Below are positions 24,645-33,681 of a stretch of 64,000 nt of DNA, piece after piece. The translations under genes were made by a program, and so were the position numbers. The notes below the pieces were generated by a model that made no database searches, was not told the origin of the DNA, and was given only the letters and a program-made list of their open reading frames with translations. Each line of letters starts with the position of its first letter. Positions within the stretch are counted from its first letter, which is position 1. The stretch comes from Paenibacillus sp. Soil766. Lineage in GTDB: Bacteria; Bacillota; Bacilli; Paenibacillales; NBRC-103111. Location: NCBI RefSeq assembly GCF_001428105.1, contig NZ_LMSJ01000007.1, positions 1-64,000 on the forward strand, given 5' to 3'.

Positions 24645-26045
24645 CTATTTAACAGTCTTATTATAAGCGCCAATCTTCTCTGTAATACTCTTAGCTGCGT
24701 TATCCAGCGCATCCTTAGGCGCCTTTTTGCCAGTTAGAGCCTCTTCAATCGCTGTTTCGACGATTTGACGGGCTTCTGGGAAGACCCCCATAACCGCTCC
24801 TTGGGTTGCTGTGTTGGCTTTCGTTTTGTGCAATTGATCGATGGCTGTTTGGAATTGCGGGTATTTCACAAGGTTCTCTTTGATAATTGCTTCGTCATAC
24901 GCTTTCTTCGTAATTGGGAAGTAGCCTGTGTTCACGTTCCACCATGCTTGCGTTTGCGGTGTAGTTAGAAATTTAATGAATTCCCAAGCGCCTTGTTGCT
25001 CAGCTTCTGATTTGTTATTCAAGATGTAAAGACTCGCACCGCCAACAACAACACCGCCTTCTTTGGCATCGGATGGCTTAGGAAGCGGGCCTGTACCTAC
25101 TTGGAATTTGCCTTCAGCGCCGGTTACAATCCCGCGAAGCGAAGCTGTGGAATCCAAGGTCATGGCAATTTGACCAGCCAAGAAAGCTTTTTTTGTATCA
25201 TCGGTTTTACGGCCTAGGTTGGCGGATGTTTTGTTGTCGACCATTTCTTTCCACCAGGTTAAAGTTTTGACGCCGGCTTCATTGTTGACCATAGATTCTG
25301 TGGCAGCAGTGGTACGACCATTCCCATTATTGAGGTATTCAACACCTTGGTTAGCAAAGAATTGCTCCATAAACCAGCCGTAGATGGCAAAGGATGAGCC
25401 GGATTTCCCATCTTTACTAAGCGCCACAGCAGCTTTCGTGATTTCCTCATACGTAGTCGGTGGTTTCTCTGGGTCAAGACCTGCAGCTTTGAACATGTCT
25501 TTGTTGTAATAAAGAATAGGGTTAGAAGTGTTGAAAGGCATGGAATTCAGTTTGCCATCGACTTTATAATAATTCAGAATATTCTCTTCGAGTTGGGAAA
25601 GATCGAATTTATCGGCATCGACATACTTTTGAACCGGAGTGATGGCTTTGGAATCGATCATGAAGCGGGAGCCAATTTCGTAAACTTGAATGAGGGACGG
25701 GCCGCTTTTGGTATCCATCGATGCTTTCATTTTGTTGATGCTCTCATCATAGGTACCTTGGAATACAGCTTCAACCTGTACATTCTTCTGTGAGCTATTA
25801 AAATCAGCCACTAATTTATCGACAGCTTTGCCAAGCTCTCCACTCATGGAGTGCCACCAGATCACTTTAACGGGTTCGGCCCCTTTTTTAACATCTGCTG
25901 CAGCAGAACTTGCCGCTGGTTTACTTTCTGCCGTACTGCCAGAAGTCGTTGTTTCAGCCTTGCCGCAAGCACTAGTTAGCAGCACCATAATTGCCGTCAT
26001 AGCAAGGATGGAGCTTTTCGTTTGCAATGATTTCATAGTTTTCAT
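24645..26045 (-). CDS. ABC sugar or glycerol-3-phosphate-binding lipoprotein (UgpB-like)
   Basis: A 466-residue lipoprotein with lipobox TSAC (C27) and a Ser/Ala-rich linker. The mature family-1 fold resembles UgpB, the sn-glycerol-3-phosphate binding protein (IWWHSMSGELGKAVDKLV, ... FNTSNPILYYNKDMFKAAGL, ... GGASLYIL). AAGGGAG precedes the ATG. It is last in a minus-strand operon after two permeases. The Ugp assignment is by general resemblance; a sugar substrate is equally possible. No glycerophosphodiesterase or ATPase is adjacent. Confidence 0.85.
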   Translation of the reverse strand: MKTMKSLQTKSSILAMTAIMVLLTSACGKAETTTSGSTAESKPAASSAAADVKKGAEPVKVIWWHSMSGELGKAVDKLVADFNSSQKNVQVEAVFQGTYDESINKMKASMDTKSGPSLIQVYEIGSRFMIDSKAITPVQKYVDADKFDLSQLEENILNYYKVDGKLNSMPFNTSNPILYYNKDMFKAAGLDPEKPPTTYEEITKAAVALSKDGKSGSSFAIYGWFMEQFFANQGVEYLNNGNGRTTAATESMVNNEAGVKTLTWWKEMVDNKTSANLGRKTDDTKKAFLAGQIAMTLDSTASLRGIVTGAEGKFQVGTGPLPKPSDAKEGGVVVGGASLYILNNKSEAEQQGAWEFIKFLTTPQTQAWWNVNTGYFPITKKAYDEAIIKENLVKYPQFQTAIDQLHKTKANTATQGAVMGVFPEARQIVETAIEEALTGKKAPKDALDNAAKSITEKIGAYNKTVK

Positions 26046-26125
26046 TTCTCTCCCTTATCTCTTTTGTGAAATATATGGAAATCTAATTCAGCATGTTGCT
26101 GAACAGCGCAGCCATCAAGGATGGA

Positions 26126-26947
26126 TTAACCTTTCACAGCACCTGCCGTAAGTCCGCGAACGAGCTGTTTTAAACCAAGAACGAGCAACAAGAGGGATGG
26201 CAGCAAGACGATGCTTACACCTGCCAGAACCAAATTCCATACGGTTAATTCTTCGAATTGCAGCATTGCGATACCAATTTGCACGGTACGCATGGCTTCG
26301 CTGTTCGTGATGAGCAGTGGCCATAGATACATGTTCCATGCATTTAAAAAGGCATAAACGGCTAGCGTTGCCAAGGCTGGACGTCCGAGTGGAAGCACAA
26401 TTCGAAGGAACATGCGAAAGTGTCCGCATCCATCGATGCGTGCAGCTTCGAACAGCTCTTTGGGCAGCTGCAAGAAGAATTGCCGCAGAAGGAAGGTTCC
26501 GAAGGCAGTAGCTAGGAAAGGAACGGTTAGCCCCTGCATGCTATCGAGCCAGTCCCATTTTTTGATCGTCAAGTAATTGGGAATAATGGTGACTTCCCAC
26601 GGAATCATCATAGTAGCCATGAAGAGCGCGAAGATAAAGGCTTTGCCTTTAAATCGAATATTAGTGAAGGCATAGGCGGCCATACTTGAGGTAATCAGCT
26701 GTCCCAGTGTAATAACGATGGAGACAATGAGACTATTGGTAACAAATTTAGCAATAGGCACAAGCTGGAAAACAGCGATAATACTGCCGATATAGAAGCG
26801 GCTAGGCAAGAAGTGAGGCGGGTAGGCCGAAGCTTCCTCAGGCGTCATCAATGCCGATGAGAACGTGTAGAAGATCGGATAAAGAACAAGTGCGGCGCAG
26901 ATGATCAATAGGATGTAGACGAAAGTATGTTGCAAACGAGTGATCAT
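26126..26947 (-). CDS. ABC transporter permease, MalG/UgpE-like
   Basis: A 273-residue membrane protein with six predicted helices and the EAA loop EAARIDGCGHFRMFLRIVLP. The C-terminal RGLTAGAVKG is typical of UgpE/MalG proteins. GGAAGG lies before the ATG, and the start codon overlaps the stop of the upstream permease gene. It pairs with the permease at 26944 to form the channel served by the binding protein at 24645. Confidence 0.88.
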   Translation of the reverse strand: MITRLQHTFVYILLIICAALVLYPIFYTFSSALMTPEEASAYPPHFLPSRFYIGSIIAVFQLVPIAKFVTNSLIVSIVITLGQLITSSMAAYAFTNIRFKGKAFIFALFMATMMIPWEVTIIPNYLTIKKWDWLDSMQGLTVPFLATAFGTFLLRQFFLQLPKELFEAARIDGCGHFRMFLRIVLPLGRPALATLAVYAFLNAWNMYLWPLLITNSEAMRTVQIGIAMLQFEELTVWNLVLAGVSIVLLPSLLLLVLGLKQLVRGLTAGAVKG

Positions 26948-27903
26948 TGGTAGTGCACCTTCCTTTCAAATACTTTAAACTGAATGACCGTGAAAATAAG
27001 GATGATGGTAAAAAGGACAAGTGCTTGCGCGCTGCCGGTACCGAACCGGAAGTTAATAAAGGCATCCTGATATAAAGTGTAAACTAGTACATCCGTGGAG
27101 TTGACTGGCCCGCCTTTGGTTAGTATATGAATTTGTCCAAAGGACTGAAAAGCACCGATGATGGACACGATCGTGACGAAGAAGACCGTCGGTGATAGTA
27201 AGGGCAGGACGATTTGGACAAAGGTACGAATGGGGCCAGAGCCATCGATTTTGGCACTATCATAGATCTCATCCGGAACACCTTGTAACCCGCTTAGCAG
27301 GACAATGTAGGTGAAGCCGAGGTTCATCCAGACCGTCATCATGGAAACAGAAAGCAAGGCCCATCGCGGGGCAGTCAGCCATGCCACAGGCTCTGAGCCG
27401 ATTTGCTGGAGCAAGTAATTCAGCATGCCGACACTGGGATGAAACAGCATCATCCAGATCACGGCGGATGTTCCGACAGAGAGAACTACTGGCAGTGAGA
27501 AAATGAATTGGAAGATTCGCATCCCCTTGAGCTGATTGTGCGTAAGTGCGGCAAGCATCAGGGCAATTACGATCACGGTAGGCACCGTTAGTAGTGTAAA
27601 TAGGCCTGTCACGCCTAAGCTCTGATAGAATCGCTCTGAGGTGAATATCGCCGTGAAATTGTCGAATCCAACGTAAGCAGCAATCCTACCCCTGGGATCG
27701 GTTTCGTGTAAACTTAGATAAAAGGTTTGTATCAGGGGGTAGAACAAAAAGATGGCAAACAATAAAAGAGATGGAAACAAAAAGAGATAACCAAGGATTG
27801 TCTCCGTCAAGCTCTGGTTGAGCGCTGCCTTGCGAGGATGCACTGCTTTTACAATCGTTTGTGATTTTCTTGCTTGAGGTAGATCTCTCTCTACTGCATT
27901 CAT
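26944..27903 (-). CDS. ABC transporter permease, MalF/UgpA-like
   Basis: A 319-residue membrane protein with an N-terminal cytoplasmic segment, six predicted helices and the loop YDSAKIDGSGPIRTFVQIVLP. The first position of the EAA loop is D-S rather than E-A, which occurs in this subfamily. ATG 27903 follows GGAGGAG by six bases; an ATG seven codons upstream lacks a site. It is first in the operon. A TTGACA at about 27986-27981 (minus strand) could be its -35, but no good -10 was found. Confidence 0.88.
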   Translation of the reverse strand: MNAVERDLPQARKSQTIVKAVHPRKAALNQSLTETILGYLFLFPSLLLFAIFLFYPLIQTFYLSLHETDPRGRIAAYVGFDNFTAIFTSERFYQSLGVTGLFTLLTVPTVIVIALMLAALTHNQLKGMRIFQFIFSLPVVLSVGTSAVIWMMLFHPSVGMLNYLLQQIGSEPVAWLTAPRWALLSVSMMTVWMNLGFTYIVLLSGLQGVPDEIYDSAKIDGSGPIRTFVQIVLPLLSPTVFFVTIVSIIGAFQSFGQIHILTKGGPVNSTDVLVYTLYQDAFINFRFGTGSAQALVLFTIILIFTVIQFKVFERKVHYQ

Positions 27904-28087
27904 TTCATGCTCCTCCATGACCATTATTAAACCTGTACACCACGTTACTAGACTAACGCTTGTTTATTTAACCAATGTCAAATTCAGATGAAGGTTTTGT
28001 ATATTTTTAGATAAATTTACAAAAACAATAGAATTTCTTGCGCCGGTGCGATTGCGGAATCTGCTTGGCTACCCTGCGGAGAAGAAT

Positions 28088-28140
28088 ACATGAGAAGAAC
28101 CAATAAACGTTGAATTTACTGGTTCTACTCATGTCATCTT
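28088..28140. terminator. Strong hairpin between the importer and the DUF2975 operon
   Basis: In the 359-base gap 27904-28262, ACATGAGAAGAACCAATAAA (28088-28107) pairs at 18 of 20 positions with TTTACTGGTTCTACTCATGT (28115-28134), followed by CATCTTTATTT. It follows no visible gene, so it may insulate the two divergent units or be the trace of a lost gene. The rest of the gap is AT-rich, with no gene seen. Confidence 0.6.
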
Positions 28141-28262
28141 TATTTGTGAGTTTGTGCATATAACAACAACAATGTGTTAAATATCATTATTTATTTATTG
28201 CAAAACAATAAATAATGTGATAAATTCAAATCAAATTTAAATGATAAGTGAGGGACTTTTTT

Positions 28263-28745
28263 ATGGAACGTGGATCAACACTCTTTTTAAAGATAGCTGT
28301 TATTCTTATGGGAATCCCCGTGCTTGCTTTGTGTATATTTGCAGTGCCTGAGATCGCGAGTTATGCAGTAGAACTATATCCAGATCATTCGTATCTGAAA
28401 TATCTCTTTACGATTGATTTGTATGCATCGGCGATACCTTTTTACATTGCTTTGTACCAAACATTTAAACTTCTAGGCTATATTGACAAGAACAAAGCTT
28501 TCTCGGAATTATCTGTGAGTGTTTTAAAGATAATTAAACGTTGTGCAATCACGATCAGCGGCTTGTATGTGTTAGGGATGCCACTTTTTTATCTCTTTGC
28601 TGAGAGAGACGATGCCCCAGGTGTCATCGTCATTGGCATGGTTATAATTTTTGCTTCTATGGTGATTGCCGTTTTCGCTGCTGTTCTCCAGAAGCTTTTG
28701 CAAGAGGCAATTGATATAAAATCTGAGAATGATTTGACAGTCTGA
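28263..28745 (+). CDS. DUF2975 membrane protein
   Basis: A 160-residue protein with four predicted membrane helices (about 8-32, 45-70, 90-115, 120-150). The pattern matches DUF2975, a family of unknown function almost always followed by a small XRE regulator, as here. ATG 28263 is eight bases after GAGGG; a GTG at 28248 would overlap that site. The downstream regulator begins ten bases after the stop. The pair may form a small signalling or self-regulating unit. Confidence 0.75.
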   Translation: MERGSTLFLKIAVILMGIPVLALCIFAVPEIASYAVELYPDHSYLKYLFTIDLYASAIPFYIALYQTFKLLGYIDKNKAFSELSVSVLKIIKRCAITISGLYVLGMPLFYLFAERDDAPGVIVIGMVIIFASMVIAVFAAVLQKLLQEAIDIKSENDLTV

Positions 28746-28755
28746 GGTGATTACT

Positions 28756-28971
28756 ATGGCGATAATTATTAATATTGATGTGATGTTGGCGAAGAGGAAA
28801 ATGAGCGTAACAGAGCTCGCAGAGAAGGTTGGAATCACAATGGCAAACCTTTCTATACTGAAAAATGGAAAGGCAAAAGCAATTCGATTATCGACGTTAG
28901 AGGCGATTTGTAAGGCTTTAGATTGTCAGCCAGGCGATATATTGGAATACCGAGAGGATAGAAGCACTTAA
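28756..28971 (+). CDS. YozG-like small XRE-family regulator
   Basis: A 71-residue Cro-type DNA-binding protein (IINIDVMLAKRKMSVTELAE, then GITMANLSILKNGKAKAIR and LDCQPGDILEY). This is the HTH_26/YozG class found next to DUF2975 genes. ATG 28756 lies six bases after GAGGTG; a GTG at 28747 is less likely. It probably controls its own operon. Confidence 0.82.
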   Translation: MAIIINIDVMLAKRKMSVTELAEKVGITMANLSILKNGKAKAIRLSTLEAICKALDCQPGDILEYREDRST

Positions 28972-28987
28972 TAAGGGGGGAATAAAC

Positions 28988-30235
28988 ATGGACATGAACA
29001 ATCCGATTATTGACAATATCGCTAACCCCCATGAGCTGGAGCGAATGTATAGAGAAGAACCCGATGCATTTAAACAATCGTTTTCATACGCGTGGGAACA
29101 AAACCCGGATTCACAGGTACTTGGCGTATGGTATCAAAGGTTGTATTTCAAAGAAAAGATACTTACCGAGAAAACTTCCTTGTTTCAGAAAGATTTCATA
29201 TCCATGGGTATCTTAGCCATTTTGGCCGGGATAACTACAAGAATCCTCTTTCATTTTGCCGACGATAATACGATAGCCCCAATTAATATTGTGATTGGTG
29301 TACTTCTCTTAATTGCTATCTATTTTGTAACCAATAATGTTCCGAGTAAAAAGGTTCTTTACACCCTTGCATCGTCATTCCTTATCTCTGGGATATTCCT
29401 GAATCTGTTGCCAGTAGAGTGGACTGACAGTATTATTCTGGCATATATTCACCTTCCCATATTCTTATGGGTAGTCGTAGGGCTTGCATTTACAGGAAAT
29501 GAGTATGGCAACGGCAGTACAAGATTAGCCTATCTTAAATTTAATGGCGAACTCGCTATTCTTTACGCCTGCATGGCCATTAGCGGAATGCTGTTAACAG
29601 GTTTAACGATGCAGTTATTTAAATTTGTAGGCATGGATATATCTGAATTTTATTTTGAAAATGTCGTTATATTCGGTGCTGCCGCGATGACTCTTGTGGC
29701 TACATACCTCGTCTCTAGAAACCTTAAGCTTGCCAAAAATATAGCTCCCTATATTGCCAAAATTTTTAGTCCGCTTGTTCTAGTAACCTTGTTGGTCTAT
29801 CTCATAACGGTTATAGTGGTCGGAAAAAATCCATTCTTAGATCGAGATTTTCTCCTATCTTTTAACGGAGTACTCCTTGCTGTATTGGCCGTCACCATAT
29901 TCTCTATTACCGAAAGCAGCAAAGACGAGAAGAAGAACATTTCAGATTATATTAATTTTGCCCTCATTGTCCTTGCTCTGATTGTTGACAGTGTGGCTTT
30001 ATCCGCCATTGTGTTCAGGCTTTCTTCCTATGGGATATCGCCAAACAGACTTGCCGTTCTAGGCGTAAACATCTTAATCTGGGCCAATCTCATTTGGATT
30101 ATGCTGTCCTATCTTCGGTTTCTGCAAAACAAAACAGGACCGTTGGCAATCCAGGATGCCGTTACGAAGTATTTGCCGATCTACGGACTGTGGGCAGCAT
30201 TTGTTACATTTACGTTTCCTTTATTTTTTAAGTAA
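28988..30235 (+). CDS. Polytopic membrane protein, DUF4153-like, function unknown
   Basis: A 415-residue protein. An N-terminal soluble part of about 70 residues is followed by ten or eleven hydrophobic helices, each about 20 residues, separated by short loops. The arrangement recalls DUF4153-type proteins, but I do not recognise clear motifs. AAGGGGGGAA precedes the ATG. It starts 16 bases after the XRE gene, so it is probably the third gene of that operon and may be its regulated output. Confidence 0.6.
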   Translation: MDMNNPIIDNIANPHELERMYREEPDAFKQSFSYAWEQNPDSQVLGVWYQRLYFKEKILTEKTSLFQKDFISMGILAILAGITTRILFHFADDNTIAPINIVIGVLLLIAIYFVTNNVPSKKVLYTLASSFLISGIFLNLLPVEWTDSIILAYIHLPIFLWVVVGLAFTGNEYGNGSTRLAYLKFNGELAILYACMAISGMLLTGLTMQLFKFVGMDISEFYFENVVIFGAAAMTLVATYLVSRNLKLAKNIAPYIAKIFSPLVLVTLLVYLITVIVVGKNPFLDRDFLLSFNGVLLAVLAVTIFSITESSKDEKKNISDYINFALIVLALIVDSVALSAIVFRLSSYGISPNRLAVLGVNILIWANLIWIMLSYLRFLQNKTGPLAIQDAVTKYLPIYGLWAAFVTFTFPLFFK

Positions 30236-30541
30236 TGCAACTGAAGAATTAAATTTAAGTGATAGAGCAGGCTGCCGGAAGATCGGTGGCTTGTTTTGTT
30301 GTGTTGGAATTTTTGATCACATGAAGTCACAAAAGTCTTAGCTGTTCGTATTACCAAAATATGACTTAGATATGACTTTACTCACCTGTTTAAATCAAAA
30401 TGAAAAGTTATAATAAATCCTGATCGAGTGTACATGGAATTGTCAATTTCAGTGTATTTATTGTTAAATAATTCCATGTATGATGAAAGAGTGAGTAGTA
30501 AGAATGTAAGCATTAAAGCTGGTGATAGGGGAGAAGTGAGA
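30236..30541 (+). promoter_or_regulatory. Leader region of the RND exporter operon, with inverted repeat
   Basis: TACATGGAATT (30431-30441) and AATTCCATGTA (30470-30480) are exact inverted repeats 28 bases apart, and TTGTCA (30440-30445) lies between them. This could be a looped operator or two sites for one regulator. A weak GC hairpin at 30267-30300 with a TTTTG tail may end the preceding operon. No gene seen in the gap. Confidence 0.45.
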
Positions 30542-33500
30542 ATGTCCAAGTTAACTGAGTTTTCAATGAAAAATGTGGCGGCGATTTTCATCGTCATGCT
30601 GCTGTTGGTCGTAGGAGGAACCTATTCTACTACCACACTGAAGGTAGAAAGTATGCCAGACATTACATTTCCAGTTGTCATTATTAGCACTACCTATGTA
30701 GCACCTCCGAAGGATGTCCTTGACGAAATTACGAAGCCATTAGAGAAGGCTGTTGCGGGGTTGGATGGACTCAAAACGCTAAGCTCCGGATCACAGGACA
30801 ATTACTCACAGATTATCCTGGAGTTAGACCAAGATAAGAAGCCGGAAGACGTTAAGAAAGATGTTGAGAGCTTGATCTCTAATGTTAAGCTGCCTCAAGG
30901 TTCTGAGAAACCCAAAGTGTTAACAGCTGGCTTTGCATCTGACCCTGTTTATTATTTAGCAGTCTACGGTGAAGCTGGAATGAACCAAACCGAGCTGGAT
31001 AAAGCCTACAAAGATACAATTCTTCCCGGCTTTAATGGGCTCAAGGGAATCGACCATGTAGACTCTGTAGGTAATCAGGATGCGGTACTTACCATTAAGC
31101 TTGATGCGCCTGCGATAAATAATTATGGCCTAACGCCATCAGAGGTTTCTACTTTGATCAAAGCCGCATTGGTATCTAGCCCGGCAGGTACGGTAGATTT
31201 CAATGGAAATACACAGATGGTTCGAGTCAAAGGTGAACTAGATACAATTTATAACTTAGATAATTTGAAAATCACAACAAAAACAGGCGATACATTGCTT
31301 CTCAAACAAATTGCCAAAGTGGAAGCGATCAGCGAGTCCAAGTTCATTGCAAGATTAGATGAACTGCCAGCCATCGGCGTATTGCTTTACAAAACAAAAG
31401 CTGCGAATGCGGTAGAATTTGCAGATAGTGCTGACAAGCTTATGACAGACTGGGGCCAAACGCTGCCTGGTGTGAAATTCCACAAAATCTACAATTCTGC
31501 CAACGATATTAAAGATTCCATCCACGGAATGGTGCAAGAAGGAGGATTAGGAGCAATACTTGCTTCATTGATGATCTTGCTTTTCCTACGCAATGCACGT
31601 ATGACAATCATCGTACTCGTATCGATTCCTCTCTCCATTCTTGTTACGTTACTATTTATGGGTCCTCTAGGTATTTCCCTCAACATCATGACATTAGGTG
31701 GAATGGCCATTGCTGTCGGGCGAGTCGTGGATGACAGTATCGTCGTTATTGAGAATATTTATAGTCAGCTGCAAAAAGCTCAAGATCGAAATGAATCTGT
31801 GATTAAACTAGCAACGAAACAGGTTTCCAGCGCAATTACTTCCTCTACAATTACAACGGTCGGTGTATTTGGTCCTATTGGATTCGTAAGTGGGGTAGTT
31901 GGTGAAGTATTCCGTCCATTTGCTATAACACTTGTCGTAGCATTAATGTCTTCATTAATTGTGGCATTAACGGTAATTCCAATGTTGGCGAAGATTATGG
32001 TTCTTAAAAGCAAGAAGCTTGCAAGTCACGATGACAATCACGTGGGTCCAATGGGTATGAAATATAAGAAAGCGCTCATCTGGTCCTTGAATAACCGGAT
32101 CAAAACGTTATTTATGGCTGGGGTTGCCCTTATTATCTCGATCTTCATTACAGTACCTAATTTAGCAGTAGCTTTCATGCCGGATAGTGAAGCTGTCAAA
32201 CAAGGTGTAATTGAGATTAAAATGCCGCGAGAAACATCCATTGAGATGATGAATGAGAAGTCCAAAGAACTTGCAAAAGCTTTGAAATTACACACTGACA
32301 AAGCGGGTAAACCTGCATTCAAGTACATTGAATCTCTTGTTGGATATAACCAAAGCAGTGATCGATTTGCTTATCGCGCGATGATGTTCTTCGAGCTAAC
32401 AGCGGAAACAAATGCGACTGAAGGTGTCAAAGCATATAAGGAAGATATGTTGAAACTGATGCCTCAAGGGTCAGATGTGAATATACAATTGTTTACTGGA
32501 GGGCCTCCTACTTCTACTGGAGCTGATTTCTCCTACTCCCTGAAAGGGGATGACCAGCTTTATCTGAAGCAAGCTTCAGAGTTAATCAAAGATAAAATGA
32601 AAGAATTCCCTGAACTGAACGACATTAAAGACAGCTTGAGTGATTCCAAAACCGAAGTCGAGATTGTTGTAAATCAAAATAAAGCACGCTTATACGGACT
32701 TTCCAGTGCTCAAATTTTGCAATCTGTCAACGCATGGATAGCAGAAGAGAAGCTTGGCGATCTGAAATTTAATAACATTACTTATGCAACTAAAGTTATG
32801 TTGAATCCTGTGTACAAAAACTCTGTAGATAAACTGGGTACTTTCTTGATTAAGACGCCTACTGGGCAAACGATACAGTTAAATGAAGTAGCTCGCGTTG
32901 AACAGATTGATGCACCGAATAGCATTAGTCGTGAAGATCAAGAACAAATTGTTAGTGTAAGAGCCAAAATTGAATCCACGGATAAAGGCGGCGTCAGCAA
33001 GAAAATTACGGAAGAATTAGCCAAGTTAGAACTACCTTCTGGCGTCACTCGTGAAGTAAAGGGTGTATCCGACGATATTCAAAAAAGTTTCATGCAAATG
33101 TTTATGGCCATCATTGCATCTATTTTCATTGTTTACATGGTTATGGTTATTGCCTTTGGTAATGCTAGAGCGCCGCTCGCTATTCTGTTTTCACTGCCGC
33201 TAGCAGCTATTGGAGGCCTTTTAGGACTACTAATAACGGGTGAATCGATCAATGTAACATCACTCATTGGCTTCCTCATGCTGATCGGTATCGTTGTAAC
33301 CAACGCGATTGTACTCGTAGACCGCGTGCAGCAACTAAGAGAGCAAGATTATTCGATTCGTGATTCACTAATTGAAGCTGGGATTACGAGGTTAAGACCT
33401 ATTATCATGACGGCAGGTGCAACGATACTTGCACTGATGCCATTAGGACTTGGGTTATCCAAAGGAACAATCATTTCCAAAGGTTTGGCAGTTGTCGTTA

Positions 33501-33649
33501 TTGGCGGTCTTACGACTTCAACGCTACTAACGCTCGTGATCGTGCCAATTATGTATGAGATTCTATTTAAGAAAAGAGAAGGCGGCTTCTTCAAGAGAAA
33601 ACGAAAACCGAATGTCATTCAATCAGAGCAAGTATCATCTGCACAATAA
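30542..33649 (+). CDS. RND-family efflux transporter (AcrB/SwrC-like)
   Basis: A 1035-residue exporter with the RND plan: helix 1 (about 10-30), a large extracellular loop, six helices (about 300-500), a second large loop, and a final helix set (about 840-1010). The proton-relay aspartates are in AVGRVVDDSIVVIENIY. B. subtilis SwrC (about 1065 residues, surfactin export and resistance) is the nearest well-known relative. ATG 30542 follows GGGGAG; a frame extending 38 codons upstream contains the inverted repeat and is rejected. A lipoprotein adaptor follows 32 bases later, so this is a Gram-positive RND system without an outer-membrane channel. Confidence 0.9.
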   Translation: MSKLTEFSMKNVAAIFIVMLLLVVGGTYSTTTLKVESMPDITFPVVIISTTYVAPPKDVLDEITKPLEKAVAGLDGLKTLSSGSQDNYSQIILELDQDKKPEDVKKDVESLISNVKLPQGSEKPKVLTAGFASDPVYYLAVYGEAGMNQTELDKAYKDTILPGFNGLKGIDHVDSVGNQDAVLTIKLDAPAINNYGLTPSEVSTLIKAALVSSPAGTVDFNGNTQMVRVKGELDTIYNLDNLKITTKTGDTLLLKQIAKVEAISESKFIARLDELPAIGVLLYKTKAANAVEFADSADKLMTDWGQTLPGVKFHKIYNSANDIKDSIHGMVQEGGLGAILASLMILLFLRNARMTIIVLVSIPLSILVTLLFMGPLGISLNIMTLGGMAIAVGRVVDDSIVVIENIYSQLQKAQDRNESVIKLATKQVSSAITSSTITTVGVFGPIGFVSGVVGEVFRPFAITLVVALMSSLIVALTVIPMLAKIMVLKSKKLASHDDNHVGPMGMKYKKALIWSLNNRIKTLFMAGVALIISIFITVPNLAVAFMPDSEAVKQGVIEIKMPRETSIEMMNEKSKELAKALKLHTDKAGKPAFKYIESLVGYNQSSDRFAYRAMMFFELTAETNATEGVKAYKEDMLKLMPQGSDVNIQLFTGGPPTSTGADFSYSLKGDDQLYLKQASELIKDKMKEFPELNDIKDSLSDSKTEVEIVVNQNKARLYGLSSAQILQSVNAWIAEEKLGDLKFNNITYATKVMLNPVYKNSVDKLGTFLIKTPTGQTIQLNEVARVEQIDAPNSISREDQEQIVSVRAKIESTDKGGVSKKITEELAKLELPSGVTREVKGVSDDIQKSFMQMFMAIIASIFIVYMVMVIAFGNARAPLAILFSLPLAAIGGLLGLLITGESINVTSLIGFLMLIGIVVTNAIVLVDRVQQLREQDYSIRDSLIEAGITRLRPIIMTAGATILALMPLGLGLSKGTIISKGLAVVVIGGLTTSTLLTLVIVPIMYEILFKKREGGFFKRKRKPNVIQSEQVSSAQ

Positions 33650-33681
33650 TCATCTATCAAGGGGAAAAGGGGAAAATGAAT

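Noticed and set aside
30428-30541. N-terminal extension of the RND transporter
   Set aside because: RND proteins begin just before the first helix, as with the ATG at 30542; the extension covers the inverted repeat and has no ribosome binding site.
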